A stretch of DNA of 64,000 nt. It comes from an uncultured Cytophagales bacterium. GTDB lineage: Bacteria; Bacteroidota; Bacteroidia; Cytophagales; Thermoflexibacteraceae. A program made the position numbers and the translations under genes. The DNA lies in NCBI GenBank assembly GCA_938039675.1, contig CALHUI010000012.1, positions 26,325-90,324 on the forward strand. Reading direction: 5' to 3'. The notes under the pieces were generated by a model that was given only the letters and a program-made list of their open reading frames with translations, did no database searches and was not told where the DNA came from. Positions 9,030 to 17,218 of the stretch are shown here, one piece after another; positions within the stretch are counted from its first letter, which is position 1; the number at the start of each line of letters is the position of its first letter.

Positions 9030-11603
9030 TCATTCTTCTTCCTGATTGCCCGCTATGGTCGGTACGGTAATATTACTGCCAAAGGTAATAGCATTGATGA
9101 ACAGGCGGTTAGAGCCGTACCAAATGCCTCTGAAATTCGGGTTGTCGGTGAAGAGTACCACGCGCCCCGCTCCTTCGCTGCTTACGATAATGGCAGGTGC
9201 ATTTTGCATTTTTTTCAGATTTGAGGCTGACAAATAGCCGCCAATCAGTGGATTAGCCGTGTACTGCCCTACAATTGAATAAGGATTCTCCGAAGGTTTG
9301 AGGAAGGTCATCCCATTGCGGAAAACCGATACCTTGCGGCTGTGGAAGCCAAAACCGATGGGGTGGGTAGTATCCACGTCCATTTCCAGAATAATGCCAC
9401 CTATGGATTTTGCCCCTTCTATGTACACCGCGTTGTCAAAATCATAGCGAACGGATTTGGGATTTTTCACTGTATCGGCAGGCATGAGTTTTTCTTTGGT
9501 CAAACCGTTTTTAACCGCCCACTCAACGGCTGATTTTTGCGCAATGAGCGTTCCGCCGTTTTGTATCCACATTTTCAGTCGGTCGGTGAAGCTCTTGTCA
9601 AGGTTGTAAGTACCGTTTACCATGATGACAGTGTTATAGCGGTTCAGGTTCACGCGGTTCAGGTTGCTGATTTCTACTTTGCTGACGGGCATCTCTAGGC
9701 GCCTGTCAAGCAAGTGCCAAACTTCGCCCGCTTCGTAGGGACTTACGCCTTGCCCGACAATCATCAGCACTTCGGGTTTTTTCAGGGTGCGAATGTAGTT
9801 GCTGCCCAAGTCTATGCCCTCGATGCTTCTGCCGCTGCTGATGCCCTGAATGGCGATTTTTGCCTTTGCCTGTACTTTTTTGAGCAAGTTAAACAGCGAA
9901 TCGGCACCGATTTTTTGCTGCTGAACGGGTAGGAAAACAGTTCCGTAGCCGAAGTTTTCGGTTTTTCCGTTGATGTTCATGCTGAACGGACGGAAGGCAG
10001 ATTGCACCACCGCGCCACCGTTTAACAGATGATAAACCGCTTGCGCCGCGTTGTAGTCCGTCCAACGGATGAGATAGCCGTAAGGTGCTTTTTCAACGGC
10101 AGGCGGTGCGGCAACTTTCGGGGCGGTTACTCTTGCGCCTTTGGCAACCGCCGTTCTGATTTCGCCATAGGGCAGATTAAATGCGTGTACCATTGACCAA
10201 GACGAAGCGTCGTAAAACAAACTGTCGGCATAAGGAATGGATTTTTCAAACAGCGAACGCACCATGATGTAGTTTACCTGCTCGGTCGGGACGATGTAGG
10301 CACTGCCTTTCTCAAAGCGATTGCCGCCCAGATTGAGCGGAGTTTCCACTTCGTACACCTCTACTTGGTGTTGCAAACACAAATTGACAAAGGCATTGGT
10401 GCGCGTCGGGTCGCCTGCATCGCCGAATACGTAGCCTTTAATCGGGCTGCGGGCTGCCTGCTCGCGGCTGACGCGGAAAAAGTCGCGGCGCATGTTGAGC
10501 AATTCGCTGCGCTCGGCTTGTGCTGCCCGCAAAGTCGCCAAAGCGGAAAGGAACTGATTGCGAATGGTGAAAGCGAAGGTGATTTCGCCGGTCGGGGTTT
10601 CCTGCACGTGCCCGCGTGAACTTGCCTGCTCAAAGAGGAAGCCCGCGCCGCCATAGAAGTTGATGTAACTGGAACCATAGCCCGGGTAGAGTTTGTCAAA
10701 CACTTCGCGGGTAAAATACTGCGACCCGATGCCGTTCATGGCTTGCTCAAAATACTTGCTGAATTTGGGGTAAACTTGTTTGTAAAGGCGGTCGGGAACG
10801 ATGGGGTTGTCGCTGCTCGGTTTGCCCGGGTCGAAGTAGAAGGTGCTGTTTGTGCCCATTTCATGGTGGTCAACAAATACATAAGGTCGCCATTTGTGGA
10901 TGAATCGGGCGCGTGCCTGTGCCTCGGGGTGCACCAGCAAGAACCAATCGCGGTTGGGGTCAAACCAATAGTGGTTCATCCTGCCGCCGGGCCATACTTC
11001 GGTATGCTCTCTGTCTAACGGGTCGGCTACGGGGGGGCTTGCCTTGTGCATGTTCACCCATGTATTGAATCGGTCGCGCCCGTCGGGGTTTTGCACCGGC
11101 TCAATAATGATGACCATGTTATCGAGCCAATTTTTCACTTCCTCGCTTTCCGAAGCCAGCAGGTAGTAGGCAGTAAGCAAGGTGCTTTCGCCGCCCGATG
11201 CTTCGTTGCCGTGTACGTTGGCAGCCATTTGCACCACTAAGGGCTCGTTGTCATAGTCGGTAGAGGTGTTGCGCTGCAAGTGCTTTTGGCGGATGTCTTC
11301 CAAACGGCTGTGGTTGGCAGGCGAAGTAATTATCAAAGCTACCAGCGGGCGGTGCTCGTAGGTTTGCCCGAATACCTCAAAAGTTGCCTTGTCGGAAAGC
11401 CGCGCCAGTTCCTGAAAATAGGCAACAATGCGGTCGTAGCGCGTGTGATGGCTGCCTATGGGGTAGCCCAAAAATTGCTCGGGCGTAGGGATGGCGGGGT
11501 TCATCTGCCCGCTGTTGGGGTAGTAGTAATTGGCTTGTGCCCGTGCGCCTGCTGCAAACATGAGCAGGCTTAAAAACATGAGAAGAAATCGTTTCATATG
11601 CAA
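9030..11603 (-). CDS. Secreted M14-family zinc carboxypeptidase-like protein
   Basis: This 857-residue exported protein has a signal peptide (MHMKRFLLMFLSLLMFAAGARAQ) and an M14 metallopeptidase domain in roughly residues 50-370. The zinc motif HxxE appears in AANVHGNEASGGES. The next His ligand region is RPYVFVDHHEMGTNSTF, and the likely catalytic Glu is in AGFLFEQASSRG. The C-terminal half, about 400 residues, has a glutamine-amidotransferase-like flavour (VLMIVGQGVSPYEAGEVWHL, then WIQNGGTLIAQ) as seen in other large Bacteroidota M14 proteins, but that assignment is uncertain. Likely role is peptide trimming in the periplasm or at the surface. Stop and last codons face the outer-membrane gene; the start lies 72 bases from the divergent membrane-protein gene. 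Confidence 0.85.
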   Translation of the reverse strand: MHMKRFLLMFLSLLMFAAGARAQANYYYPNSGQMNPAIPTPEQFLGYPIGSHHTRYDRIVAYFQELARLSDKATFEVFGQTYEHRPLVALIITSPANHSRLEDIRQKHLQRNTSTDYDNEPLVVQMAANVHGNEASGGESTLLTAYYLLASESEEVKNWLDNMVIIIEPVQNPDGRDRFNTWVNMHKASPPVADPLDREHTEVWPGGRMNHYWFDPNRDWFLLVHPEAQARARFIHKWRPYVFVDHHEMGTNSTFYFDPGKPSSDNPIVPDRLYKQVYPKFSKYFEQAMNGIGSQYFTREVFDKLYPGYGSSYINFYGGAGFLFEQASSRGHVQETPTGEITFAFTIRNQFLSALATLRAAQAERSELLNMRRDFFRVSREQAARSPIKGYVFGDAGDPTRTNAFVNLCLQHQVEVYEVETPLNLGGNRFEKGSAYIVPTEQVNYIMVRSLFEKSIPYADSLFYDASSWSMVHAFNLPYGEIRTAVAKGARVTAPKVAAPPAVEKAPYGYLIRWTDYNAAQAVYHLLNGGAVVQSAFRPFSMNINGKTENFGYGTVFLPVQQQKIGADSLFNLLKKVQAKAKIAIQGISSGRSIEGIDLGSNYIRTLKKPEVLMIVGQGVSPYEAGEVWHLLDRRLEMPVSKVEISNLNRVNLNRYNTVIMVNGTYNLDKSFTDRLKMWIQNGGTLIAQKSAVEWAVKNGLTKEKLMPADTVKNPKSVRYDFDNAVYIEGAKSIGGIILEMDVDTTHPIGFGFHSRKVSVFRNGMTFLKPSENPYSIVGQYTANPLIGGYLSASNLKKMQNAPAIIVSSEGAGRVVLFTDNPNFRGIWYGSNRLFINAITFGSNITVPTIAGNQEEE

Positions 11604-11675
11604 ACAAAATCAAAATCGGTTAGCGACAAGCAATATCGGAAAAAGCCGTTAATTTCGGCTGCCGCTTAGCTGTAC

Positions 11676-12977
11676 ATGTTGCCTTTTATCTTCCATTTGC
11701 TTGCAGTGCCGCCGCTGCTTTATTGGCTGACGAAAAAGTTGCGTTCGCAGCCGTTGGGCGGCATTTTTTTGCCGGGGCTGCTGCTCAAAATAGCGGCAGG
11801 GTGGGCAGTGATTGTTGTGTTTGAGTGCTATTACGGCGGCGGCGATGTGGTGCATACTTTCAGGCAAAGCTTGTTGCTGCGCGAAATCCTGAATGATTCG
11901 CCGTTGCGATTTTGGCAATTCCCCTACGATATGCCGCAGGGCGATTTTTACTACCTCTACGGCTTCCCTGACCTTACCCCGTCTTTTATTTTCATCTGTA
12001 AAACAACGGCATTGGTAAGTTTGGCGGCAGGCGAAAATATTTGGCTCATCAGCGCTTGGTTTTCGGCTTTTGCCTTTGCAGGCTTCTGGCTGCTTGGTAA
12101 TGAACTGTGCCGCCGCAACGAAAATCTGAAAGTCCCTGTCATAATTGCCTTTTTTCTTGTGCCTTCGGTGGTTTTTTGGTCGGCGGGGCTGCTGAAAGAA
12201 ACGCTTCTCTGGGGGGCTATGGGGCTGCTCTTTTGGGCGGTGCTGCGGTTGGCAGCGTTTCTTCGCAATGCTGCTAAACCTGCTCAATCCACAAAACCCG
12301 ACAGATTTGGAAAACCTGTCGGGTTGGGTATGCTATGCTTATTCCTCATACTTGCCGCATGGATTCTCTTTGAGGTCAAATATTACATTTTCGCCGCTGC
12401 CATGCTTGCCGTTGCGGTTTATGGGCTGCTTCAATGGCAAAAACGGCTTTGGCTTACACTAATTGCCGCTATCATTATCCTGCCGCTGCTACTGTGGGCT
12501 ATCGGGCAGTTGCACCCTAACCTTTCGCCCGATGCGCTGGCAACGGCGGTACATCGCAACTATGAGCGCATGGTGGCCATCAGCGATGCGGACAATCTGA
12601 TTTGGTTAGACTTGCAGCCCGATTTCATCAGCCTTATCGGGCAATTGCCTTTTGCGCTGAAAGCCGCTTTGTTTGCGCCCATGCCTTGGGACGGCGGAAA
12701 TTTGCTGCGCAAACTGACAGGTATGGAAAATTTGTTGCTGCTGTTGCTGATACCGGGTATTCGTTTGCACCTTCGCGGCAATCAGCATATTGCCGAACTC
12801 ATTGCAGTAGCCGTTTTTACGGCGACTTTGGCAGCCATGCTAGCGCTCAGCTCGCCCAATATCGGTGCATTGGCGCGCTACAAAGTCAGCTATCTGCCCT
12901 TGTTCTGGCTAATAGTTTGTTCGGGCAACCGTTTTTTGCGAACTTTGTTCTTTCAAAAACTTAAAGCACCTTTTTAA
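11676..12977 (+). CDS. Polytopic membrane protein of unknown function
   Basis: This 433-residue protein is strongly hydrophobic, with perhaps ten or more membrane segments (for example FIFHLLAVPPLLYWL, VIIAFFLVPSVVFWSAGLL, LWLTLIAAIIILPLLLWAIG). I recognise no catalytic motif; a glycosyltransferase-like or lipid-linked sugar enzyme is one possibility but unsupported. The ATG at 11676 lies directly before the first hydrophobic helix. A 31-base inverted repeat inside the gene (12295-12325) encodes a short polar stretch between two membrane segments. ribBA follows 45 bases downstream on the same strand and may be co-transcribed. Confidence 0.6.
   Translation: MLPFIFHLLAVPPLLYWLTKKLRSQPLGGIFLPGLLLKIAAGWAVIVVFECYYGGGDVVHTFRQSLLLREILNDSPLRFWQFPYDMPQGDFYYLYGFPDLTPSFIFICKTTALVSLAAGENIWLISAWFSAFAFAGFWLLGNELCRRNENLKVPVIIAFFLVPSVVFWSAGLLKETLLWGAMGLLFWAVLRLAAFLRNAAKPAQSTKPDRFGKPVGLGMLCLFLILAAWILFEVKYYIFAAAMLAVAVYGLLQWQKRLWLTLIAAIIILPLLLWAIGQLHPNLSPDALATAVHRNYERMVAISDADNLIWLDLQPDFISLIGQLPFALKAALFAPMPWDGGNLLRKLTGMENLLLLLLIPGIRLHLRGNQHIAELIAVAVFTATLAAMLALSSPNIGALARYKVSYLPLFWLIVCSGNRFLRTLFFQKLKAPF
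12295..12325. repeat. Dispersed palindrome copy located inside a coding sequence
   Basis: AACCCGACAG and CTGTCGGGTT form a perfect 10-bp stem with an 11-base loop. The same core occurs in hairpins at 35889-35928 and 52841-52873. Here the palindrome is read through in frame as roughly KPDRFGKPVG within the membrane protein. Confidence 0.7.
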
Positions 12978-13022
12978 GGTTTATTTACTAACCTTTGCAG
13001 GAATGCAGGCAAAAACATTGTC

Positions 13023-14249
13023 ATGAACGCAACTCCGAACGATTCTATCCGCTTGGATTCTATTGAAGAGGCCATTGAGGCCATCCGCCATGGCGAAGTC
13101 ATCATTGTGGTAGATGATGAAGACCGCGAAAATGAAGGCGACTTGGTTTGTGCCGCCGAGCTGATTACCCCCGAAACGGTCAATTTTATGCTTTCCTCGC
13201 GAGGGATGCTTTGTTGTACACTTACCGAAGAACGCTGCGAGCAATTGGGTTTAGACCTGATGGTCGGCAAAAATACTGACATGCACCAGACGGCTTTTAC
13301 CGTTACGGTGGACTTGAAAGGACACGGCGTAACAACGGGCATTTCGGCAACCGACCGTGCTAAAACGATAAAAGCACTCACCGATAGCGAATCTAAACCG
13401 TCAGATTTTCGTCGTCCGGGGCATATTTTCCCGCTGAAAGCCCTCAACGGCGGGGTGCTGCGTCGTGCAGGGCATACCGAAGCAAGCGTTGATTTGGCGC
13501 GCTTGGCCGGGCTGTATCCTGCCGGAGCAATTATTGAAGTGCTGAATGAAGACGGCGAACCTGCTCGCTTGCCCGAATTGCGTCGCTTTGCTGATGAAAA
13601 AGGGCTCAAATTAGTAGCCATTAAAGACCTGATTTCGTATCGCTTGAAAAAGGAATCGCTGATTGTGATGGAGGAGCGCGTGCACATGCCTACCGAATAC
13701 GGCGATTTTGAGTTGGCTGCCTACCGCCAAACCAATACAGGCGATATTCACATGGCACTTGTGAAAGGCACTTGGGACAAAGACGAGCCTATACTGGTGC
13801 GAGTACATTCTTCCTGTGTTACGGGTGATATTTTCGGCTCTTGCCGTTGCGACTGCGGCAAACAGCTGCAAGGTGCTATGCAGATGGTAGAACAGGCCGG
13901 CAAAGGCGTAGTGCTCTACATGAATCAGGAAGGGCGCGGCATCGGATTAGTGAATAAGTTGAGAGCCTACAAATTGCAGGAACAGGGAAGAGATACCGTA
14001 GAAGCCAACTTAGAGCTTGGCTTTCCGATGGATGCCCGCGACTATGGCGTAGGTGCACAAATTCTCCGCGATTTAGGCGTAAGTAAAATTAGGCTCATTT
14101 CCAACAATCCGAAAAAACGTGCGGGATTGTTGGGCTACGGGCTGGAAATTGTAGAAAGCGTGCCTATTCAATTTCCGCCTAATCCGCACAATGCTAAGTA
14201 CTTACGCACGAAGCGCGACAAAATGGGGCACAAAATTTCTATCGACTAA
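13023..14249 (+). CDS. ribBA: Bifunctional 3,4-dihydroxy-2-butanone-4-phosphate synthase / GTP cyclohydrolase II
   Basis: This enzyme makes the two precursors of riboflavin. Residues about 10-205 are the RibB domain, which turns ribulose 5-phosphate into dihydroxybutanone phosphate; its acidic loop [12 protein letters not shown] is present. Residues about 210-400 are the RibA domain, which opens GTP. The zinc-binding cysteines are visible in [20 protein letters not shown] and the catalytic region in [19 protein letters not shown]. Length (408 residues) is normal for the fused form. It sits 45 bases after a membrane-protein gene and is convergent with the Lrp-type regulator, 3 bases away. No FMN riboswitch was seen upstream. 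Confidence 0.96.
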   Translation: MNATPNDSIRLDSIEEAIEAIRHGEVIIVVDDEDRENEGDLVCAAELITPETVNFMLSSRGMLCCTLTEERCEQLGLDLMVGKNTDMHQTAFTVTVDLKGHGVTTGISATDRAKTIKALTDSESKPSDFRRPGHIFPLKALNGGVLRRAGHTEASVDLARLAGLYPAGAIIEVLNEDGEPARLPELRRFADEKGLKLVAIKDLISYRLKKESLIVMEERVHMPTEYGDFELAAYRQTNTGDIHMALVKGTWDKDEPILVRVHSSCVTGDIFGSCRCDCGKQLQGAMQMVEQAGKGVVLYMNQEGRGIGLVNKLRAYKLQEQGRDTVEANLELGFPMDARDYGVGAQILRDLGVSKIRLISNNPKKRAGLLGYGLEIVESVPIQFPPNPHNAKYLRTKRDKMGHKISID

Positions 14250-14252
14250 ATT

Positions 14253-14735
14253 TTATTTATACAAATTCTGGTCTATTTGCAGCGGACGATTGATGCGCTC
14301 TTCGAGCGAAATGAATGTCTCCGTCCGCTCTATTCCTCTGACTTTCTGAATTTTTTCGTACAGCACCTCGCGCAGGTGGTTTGTATCGCGGCAAGTGAGC
14401 TTGGCAAAAATGCTGTACGCACCTGTGGTATAATTCAAGGTCAGAATTTCGGGGATTTTTGCCAATTCATTACAAACGGTTTCATACATCGAGCTTTTTT
14501 GCAGATAAATCCCCAGAAAAGCGGTGATGTCATACCCCAGTTTGCTGAAATCGATAATGAGCGATGCCCCCCGAACAATACCCATCTTTTCCAACTTTTT
14601 CATCCGGACGTGTACTGTGCCGCCGGACACACAAACTTTATCGGCAATTTCGGTGTATGGTGTTTTGGCATCCTTCATTAACTCAGATAATATCTTGATG
14701 TCGATATTATCAATTTCTAAATTTTTGTCGTTCAT
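14253..14735 (-). CDS. Lrp/AsnC-family transcriptional regulator
   Basis: This is a DNA-binding regulator of the feast/famine (Lrp/AsnC) family. The N-terminal winged helix-turn-helix (IDIKILSELMKDAKTPYTEI...VSGGTVHVRMKKLEKMG) is followed by the ligand-binding RAM domain (ITAFLGIYLQKSSMYETVCNEL...). The ATG at 14735 gives 160 residues starting MNDKNLEIDNID, the usual family length; a TTG at 14762 would add nine atypical residues. These proteins usually sense amino acids and often repress their own gene. A perfect palindrome (14802-14820) lies in the divergent region, between this gene and the tRNA-like RNA pair, and is a candidate operator. Confidence 0.92.
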   Translation of the reverse strand: MNDKNLEIDNIDIKILSELMKDAKTPYTEIADKVCVSGGTVHVRMKKLEKMGIVRGASLIIDFSKLGYDITAFLGIYLQKSSMYETVCNELAKIPEILTLNYTTGAYSIFAKLTCRDTNHLREVLYEKIQKVRGIERTETFISLEERINRPLQIDQNLYK

Positions 14736-14801
14736 AGCGCACCTAAAAAACGATTTTTTCAATAAAACATATTAAATATTACGATTTCACGAAATTTAAA
14801 G

Positions 14802-14820
14802 AAACTTTGTTACAAAGTTT
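14802..14820. promoter_or_regulatory. Perfect palindrome AAACTTTG-TTA-CAAAGTTT, candidate operator
   Basis: Two 8-base half-sites mirror each other around a 3-base centre. The right half overlaps the TTTG -33 element of the tRNA-like RNA promoter, and the site lies about 70 bases upstream of the divergent Lrp/AsnC gene. That position suits repression of the RNA promoter and autoregulation, but binding is inferred only from location and symmetry. Confidence 0.5.
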
Positions 14821-14850
14821 GCAATATTAAGATTGTTTATTGTAATTTTG
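14818..14850 (+). promoter_or_regulatory. Bacteroidota promoter of the tRNA-like RNA pair
   Basis: TTTG at 14818-14821 and TAATTTTG at 14843-14850 match the phylum's -33 and -7 elements, with a 21-base spacer. Transcription would begin near 14855, giving a leader of roughly 15 bases before the first RNA. Confidence 0.7.
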
Positions 14851-14870
14851 CTACATCAAAACAATCACAA

Positions 14871-15015
14871 TGTAGGGTGATGAAACTGGCAGCCATGCCC
14901 TCCTGTCTCGGGGGTGGGGATTTCAGGATAAAGCCTCAAGAGTGTGAAACAAGCATTTGCTTCACTTTCTTATGTGCCTAACAGCCCCGTGAAGGTTCGA
15001 CTCCTTCCCCTACAG
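14871..15015 (+). ncRNA. tRNA-like structured RNA with a giant variable arm, copy 1
   Basis: The sequence folds as a tRNA with one huge extra arm. A 7-bp acceptor stem forms between TGTAGGG (14871-14877) and CCCTACA (15008-15014), with G as discriminator. The D-arm is ATG...CAT with an AACTGG loop like tRNA-Leu. The anticodon-like arm is CCCTC-CTGTCTC-GGGGG (14898-14914), which would place GTC as anticodon. The T-arm is GAAGG-TTCGACT-CCTTC (14991-15007). Between the anticodon and T arms lie 76 nt: a GGGG/CCCC base, a conserved inner loop (CAGGATAAAGCCT and GCCTAACA) and an outer helix 14938-14948/14961-14971. The base after the anticodon is U rather than a purine, which argues against normal decoding. 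CAA, not CCA, follows. A promoter lies just upstream. I do not recognise a named family. Confidence 0.75.
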
Positions 15016-15064
15016 CAAAATAAAAGTGCTTTAAAATCCCGATAACTCGGGGCAAAATAATTCA

Positions 15065-15101
15065 AAAGTTTTTAATGTAAATGCTTTTCATTAAAAACTT
15101 T
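15065..15101. other. Perfect 13-bp hairpin between the two tRNA-like RNAs
   Basis: AAAGTTTTTAATG (15065-15077) pairs with CATTAAAAACTTT (15089-15101) around an 11-base loop. It ends 4 bases before the second RNA. There is no T-run after it, so it may be a processing or spacing element rather than a terminator. A smaller CCCGA/TCGGG stem lies just upstream. Confidence 0.5.
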
Positions 15102-15105
15102 ACAA

Positions 15106-15262
15106 TGTAGGGTGATGAAACCGGCAGCCATGCCCTCCTGTCTCGGGGGTGGGGATTTCAGGATAAAGCCTACAGAGAGAATGAATCAATCAATCGCTTG
15201 CTTCATTCTCTTTGTAGATGCCTAACAACCCCGTGAAGGTTCGACTCCTTCCCCTACAGCCA
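15106..15262 (+). ncRNA. tRNA-like structured RNA with a giant variable arm, copy 2
   Basis: This second copy keeps the tRNA-shaped core of copy 1 almost unchanged: acceptor stem TGTAGGG/CCCTACA, D-arm, CTGTCTC anticodon-like loop, GGGG/CCCC arm base, the same inner-loop bases and an identical T-arm. The D-loop has one change (CTGG to CCGG). The outer helix is different in sequence and longer: 15171-15185 pairs with 15202-15216 over 15 bp, with a 16-base loop. G73 is followed by a genomic CCA (15260-15262), unlike copy 1 and unlike the tRNA-Ala in this window. It is followed by a strong terminator at 15309-15338, so both copies probably come from one transcript that is cut apart. Confidence 0.75.
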
Positions 15263-15308
15263 AGCATGTGTTTATTTTATGTGTTGTTTATTGGTTAAGG
15301 TTTAAAGG

Positions 15309-15338
15309 AGACGCGCTATGCGCGTCTTCTTTATTTTA
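15309..15338 (+). terminator. Intrinsic terminator of the tRNA-like RNA transcript
   Basis: AGACGCGC and GCGCGTCT form a perfect 8-bp GC-rich stem with a TAT loop, followed by the T-rich tract TCTTTATTTT. This is one of the clearest terminators in the window. Confidence 0.85.
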
Positions 15339-15399
15339 ATAGTTAATCAGGTGAATGATTATTTGATGCGTTTTTTTCTGTCAGAACGTTCCAAGCAAT

Positions 15400-15407
15400 T
15401 AACTTTG
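15400..15407 (+). promoter_or_regulatory. -7 element (TAACTTTG) of the fasciclin gene
   Basis: TAACTTTG is an exact TAnnTTTG match 26 bases before the start codon. A palindromic GAACGTTC lies just upstream at 15384-15391. No perfect TTTG -33 element is seen. Confidence 0.5.
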
Positions 15408-15433
15408 ACAGTGTAAACTAAACCTTTTTAACC

Positions 15434-16039
15434 ATGATACTACATAGATTCTTCGGTTGTACATCAGTACTGCTGATAGCCTCCGCGCTGTTGGGTGCTT
15501 GCGGCGATGGCGGTAAAGCTGCCCGCGAAAAAGCCCGTCAAGATTCTGCCCGGATTGCCGATTCTATTGCTCGCTTGGAAGCAGAAGCTAAACGCGTGCA
15601 GGATTCTGTCAATGCGCTGCCTAAAACCATTGCCCAAACCGCACAACTCCGCTCGGAACTGAACAAGTTGGTAGCTGCTCTCCAAATGGCAGAGTTGGCT
15701 GGTATGCTGGAAGTAGAAAGCAGCACGAATTATACTGTTTTTGCCCCTACCGATTCGGCGCTGACAGTTGCTAAAATTGATGAGTTGATGCAGCCTGCCA
15801 ATAAAGCTCGTTTGCAAAATTTATTAAAGCTGCATATTGTAGAAAATGCACTCCCGCTCGCAAACTTGAAAGATGGCCAAAAACTGAAAACAATGGCAGG
15901 TTACGATGTTGTCGTATCGGTTAAAAACGGTAAAGTAATGATAGATAAGGCAACAGTTGTACAACCTGATATTAAAGCGAGCAACGGCGTCATACATATC
16001 ATCAACGGCACGCTGAAGCCTAAGATGGTATTGCAGTAA
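15434..16039 (+). CDS. Fasciclin (FAS1) domain lipoprotein
   Basis: This 201-residue exported lipoprotein has a signal sequence ending in LLGAC, so it is probably anchored by the Cys at about residue 23. A charged helical linker rich in A, R, E and D (residues 28-70) follows. The rest is a single FAS1 domain, recognised by YTVFAPTDSAL, the LLKLHIVENALPLANL segment and the closing IKASNGVIHIINGTLKP. FAS1 domains mediate adhesion or ligand binding at the surface; the specific partner is unknown. It is preceded by a -7 promoter element and is convergent with pyrD. Confidence 0.92.
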   Translation: MILHRFFGCTSVLLIASALLGACGDGGKAAREKARQDSARIADSIARLEAEAKRVQDSVNALPKTIAQTAQLRSELNKLVAALQMAELAGMLEVESSTNYTVFAPTDSALTVAKIDELMQPANKARLQNLLKLHIVENALPLANLKDGQKLKTMAGYDVVVSVKNGKVMIDKATVVQPDIKASNGVIHIINGTLKPKMVLQ

Positions 16040-16057
16040 GTTGCACATACCTACTCG

Positions 16058-16089
16058 GCCGATACAGGCAATTACAGACTTGTATCGGC
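16058..16089. terminator. Hairpin between convergent fasciclin and pyrD genes
   Basis: GCCGATACA pairs with TGTATCGGC over a 14-base loop. The position between two convergent stop codons suggests a shared terminator, although there is no long T-run. Confidence 0.5.
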
Positions 16090-16091
16090 TG

Positions 16092-17117
16092 TTACAATTG
16101 CGCACAAATTTTTTTAATCATTGCGGGCCCTTCATAAACAAAGCCTGTATAGACCTGCACAAGGTCGGCACCCGCAGCGAGTTTCTCCCGCACATCTTCG
16201 GCAGTAAAAATGCCGCCTACCCCTATGATAACAAAGCGTTTATTGCTTTTTTGTGCCAAATAGCGAATAACCTCCGTTGAACGGCTGCGAACAGGTTTGC
16301 CGCTCAATCCGCCGTTGCCAATGGCTGCCAAGGTATCTGCGGAGGTTTGCAGTCCTTCTCGGCTAATGGTAGTATTGGTAGCAATGACACCTGCCAATCG
16401 GGTGGCTGTAACAATTGCTACAATATCGTCTAATTGCTGTTTGGTTAGGTCGGGTGCTATTTTGAGCAGAATGGGTTTGGGCTGGGGCTTTTGTTGGTTG
16501 CGAGCCTGCAAAGTCTGCAAAAGTGCAGTAAGCGGCTCTTTTTCTTGCAATTGCCGCAATCCGGGCGTATTAGGCGAGCTCACATTGACTACGAAATAAT
16601 TTACGTAGTCGAAGAGTGCCTCAAAGCAGACAAGGTAATCGTTAAGTGCCTCTTCGTTGGGCGTATTCTTGTTTTTGCCTATGTTACCTCCGATAATTAA
16701 GTTGGTTTGCCGCTTTCTGAGCCGTTCTACAGCAGCAGCCACGCCTTCATTATTAAATCCCATGCGATTAATCAAACCGCTGTCCTGCGGCAAACGAAAC
16801 AGGCGGGGCTGTGGGTTACCACTTTGCGGGCGCGGGGTCAGTGTACCGATTTCAATAAACCCGAACCCAAAACATGCCAACTCATCAATCAGGCGAGCAT
16901 CTTTGTCAAAACCGGCGGCCAGCCCTATCGGATTGGGGAAAGTAAGCCCCATCAGTTCTTTTTGTAAACCCTTCTGTTGCGGTGCAAACAATAAGCGCGT
17001 GATAACCTTTGCCCATGGCAACGACAACAGCAACTTTATTATGCCGAATGTGAAATGATGCGCTTTTTCGGCATCCATCAGAAAAAGCAGGGGGCGGATG
17101 AAAGAACGATACAGCAA
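16092..17117 (-). CDS. pyrD: Dihydroorotate dehydrogenase (quinone), class 2
   Basis: PyrD oxidises dihydroorotate to orotate in pyrimidine synthesis and passes electrons to membrane quinones. The 341-residue length and the N-terminal amphipathic region ([21 protein letters not shown]) are those of the membrane-associated class 2 enzyme. FMN and substrate motifs are visible: [42 protein letters not shown] and [11 protein letters not shown]. The Ser in NVSSPN fits the class 2 catalytic base. The gene is divergent from a small lipoprotein gene and shows no operon partner. Confidence 0.96.
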   Translation of the reverse strand: MLYRSFIRPLLFLMDAEKAHHFTFGIIKLLLSLPWAKVITRLLFAPQQKGLQKELMGLTFPNPIGLAAGFDKDARLIDELACFGFGFIEIGTLTPRPQSGNPQPRLFRLPQDSGLINRMGFNNEGVAAAVERLRKRQTNLIIGGNIGKNKNTPNEEALNDYLVCFEALFDYVNYFVVNVSSPNTPGLRQLQEKEPLTALLQTLQARNQQKPQPKPILLKIAPDLTKQQLDDIVAIVTATRLAGVIATNTTISREGLQTSADTLAAIGNGGLSGKPVRSRSTEVIRYLAQKSNKRFVIIGVGGIFTAEDVREKLAAGADLVQVYTGFVYEGPAMIKKICAQL

Positions 17118-17218
17118 GGCAATCAGATTTAGTTTGCCAAAATTACCGCAAACCGGAGGATTTCGGCACGATTTTATTACTTTCGGGCTTCCGAAAATTT
17201 GTCATAACTATTGAACCC

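Noticed and set aside
14878..14886. C/D-box-like TGATGA inside the tRNA-like RNA
   Set aside because: It coincides with the base-9 and D-stem positions of the cloverleaf, and C/D guide RNAs are not known in bacteria.
14871..15262. Reading the two RNAs as ordinary tRNA-Asp(GUC), tmRNA or an intron-containing tRNA
   Set aside because: The long insert lies in the variable-arm position, not in the anticodon loop where group I introns sit. tmRNA has no normal anticodon arm. The pyrimidine after the anticodon and the Leu-like D-arm do not fit tRNA-Asp.
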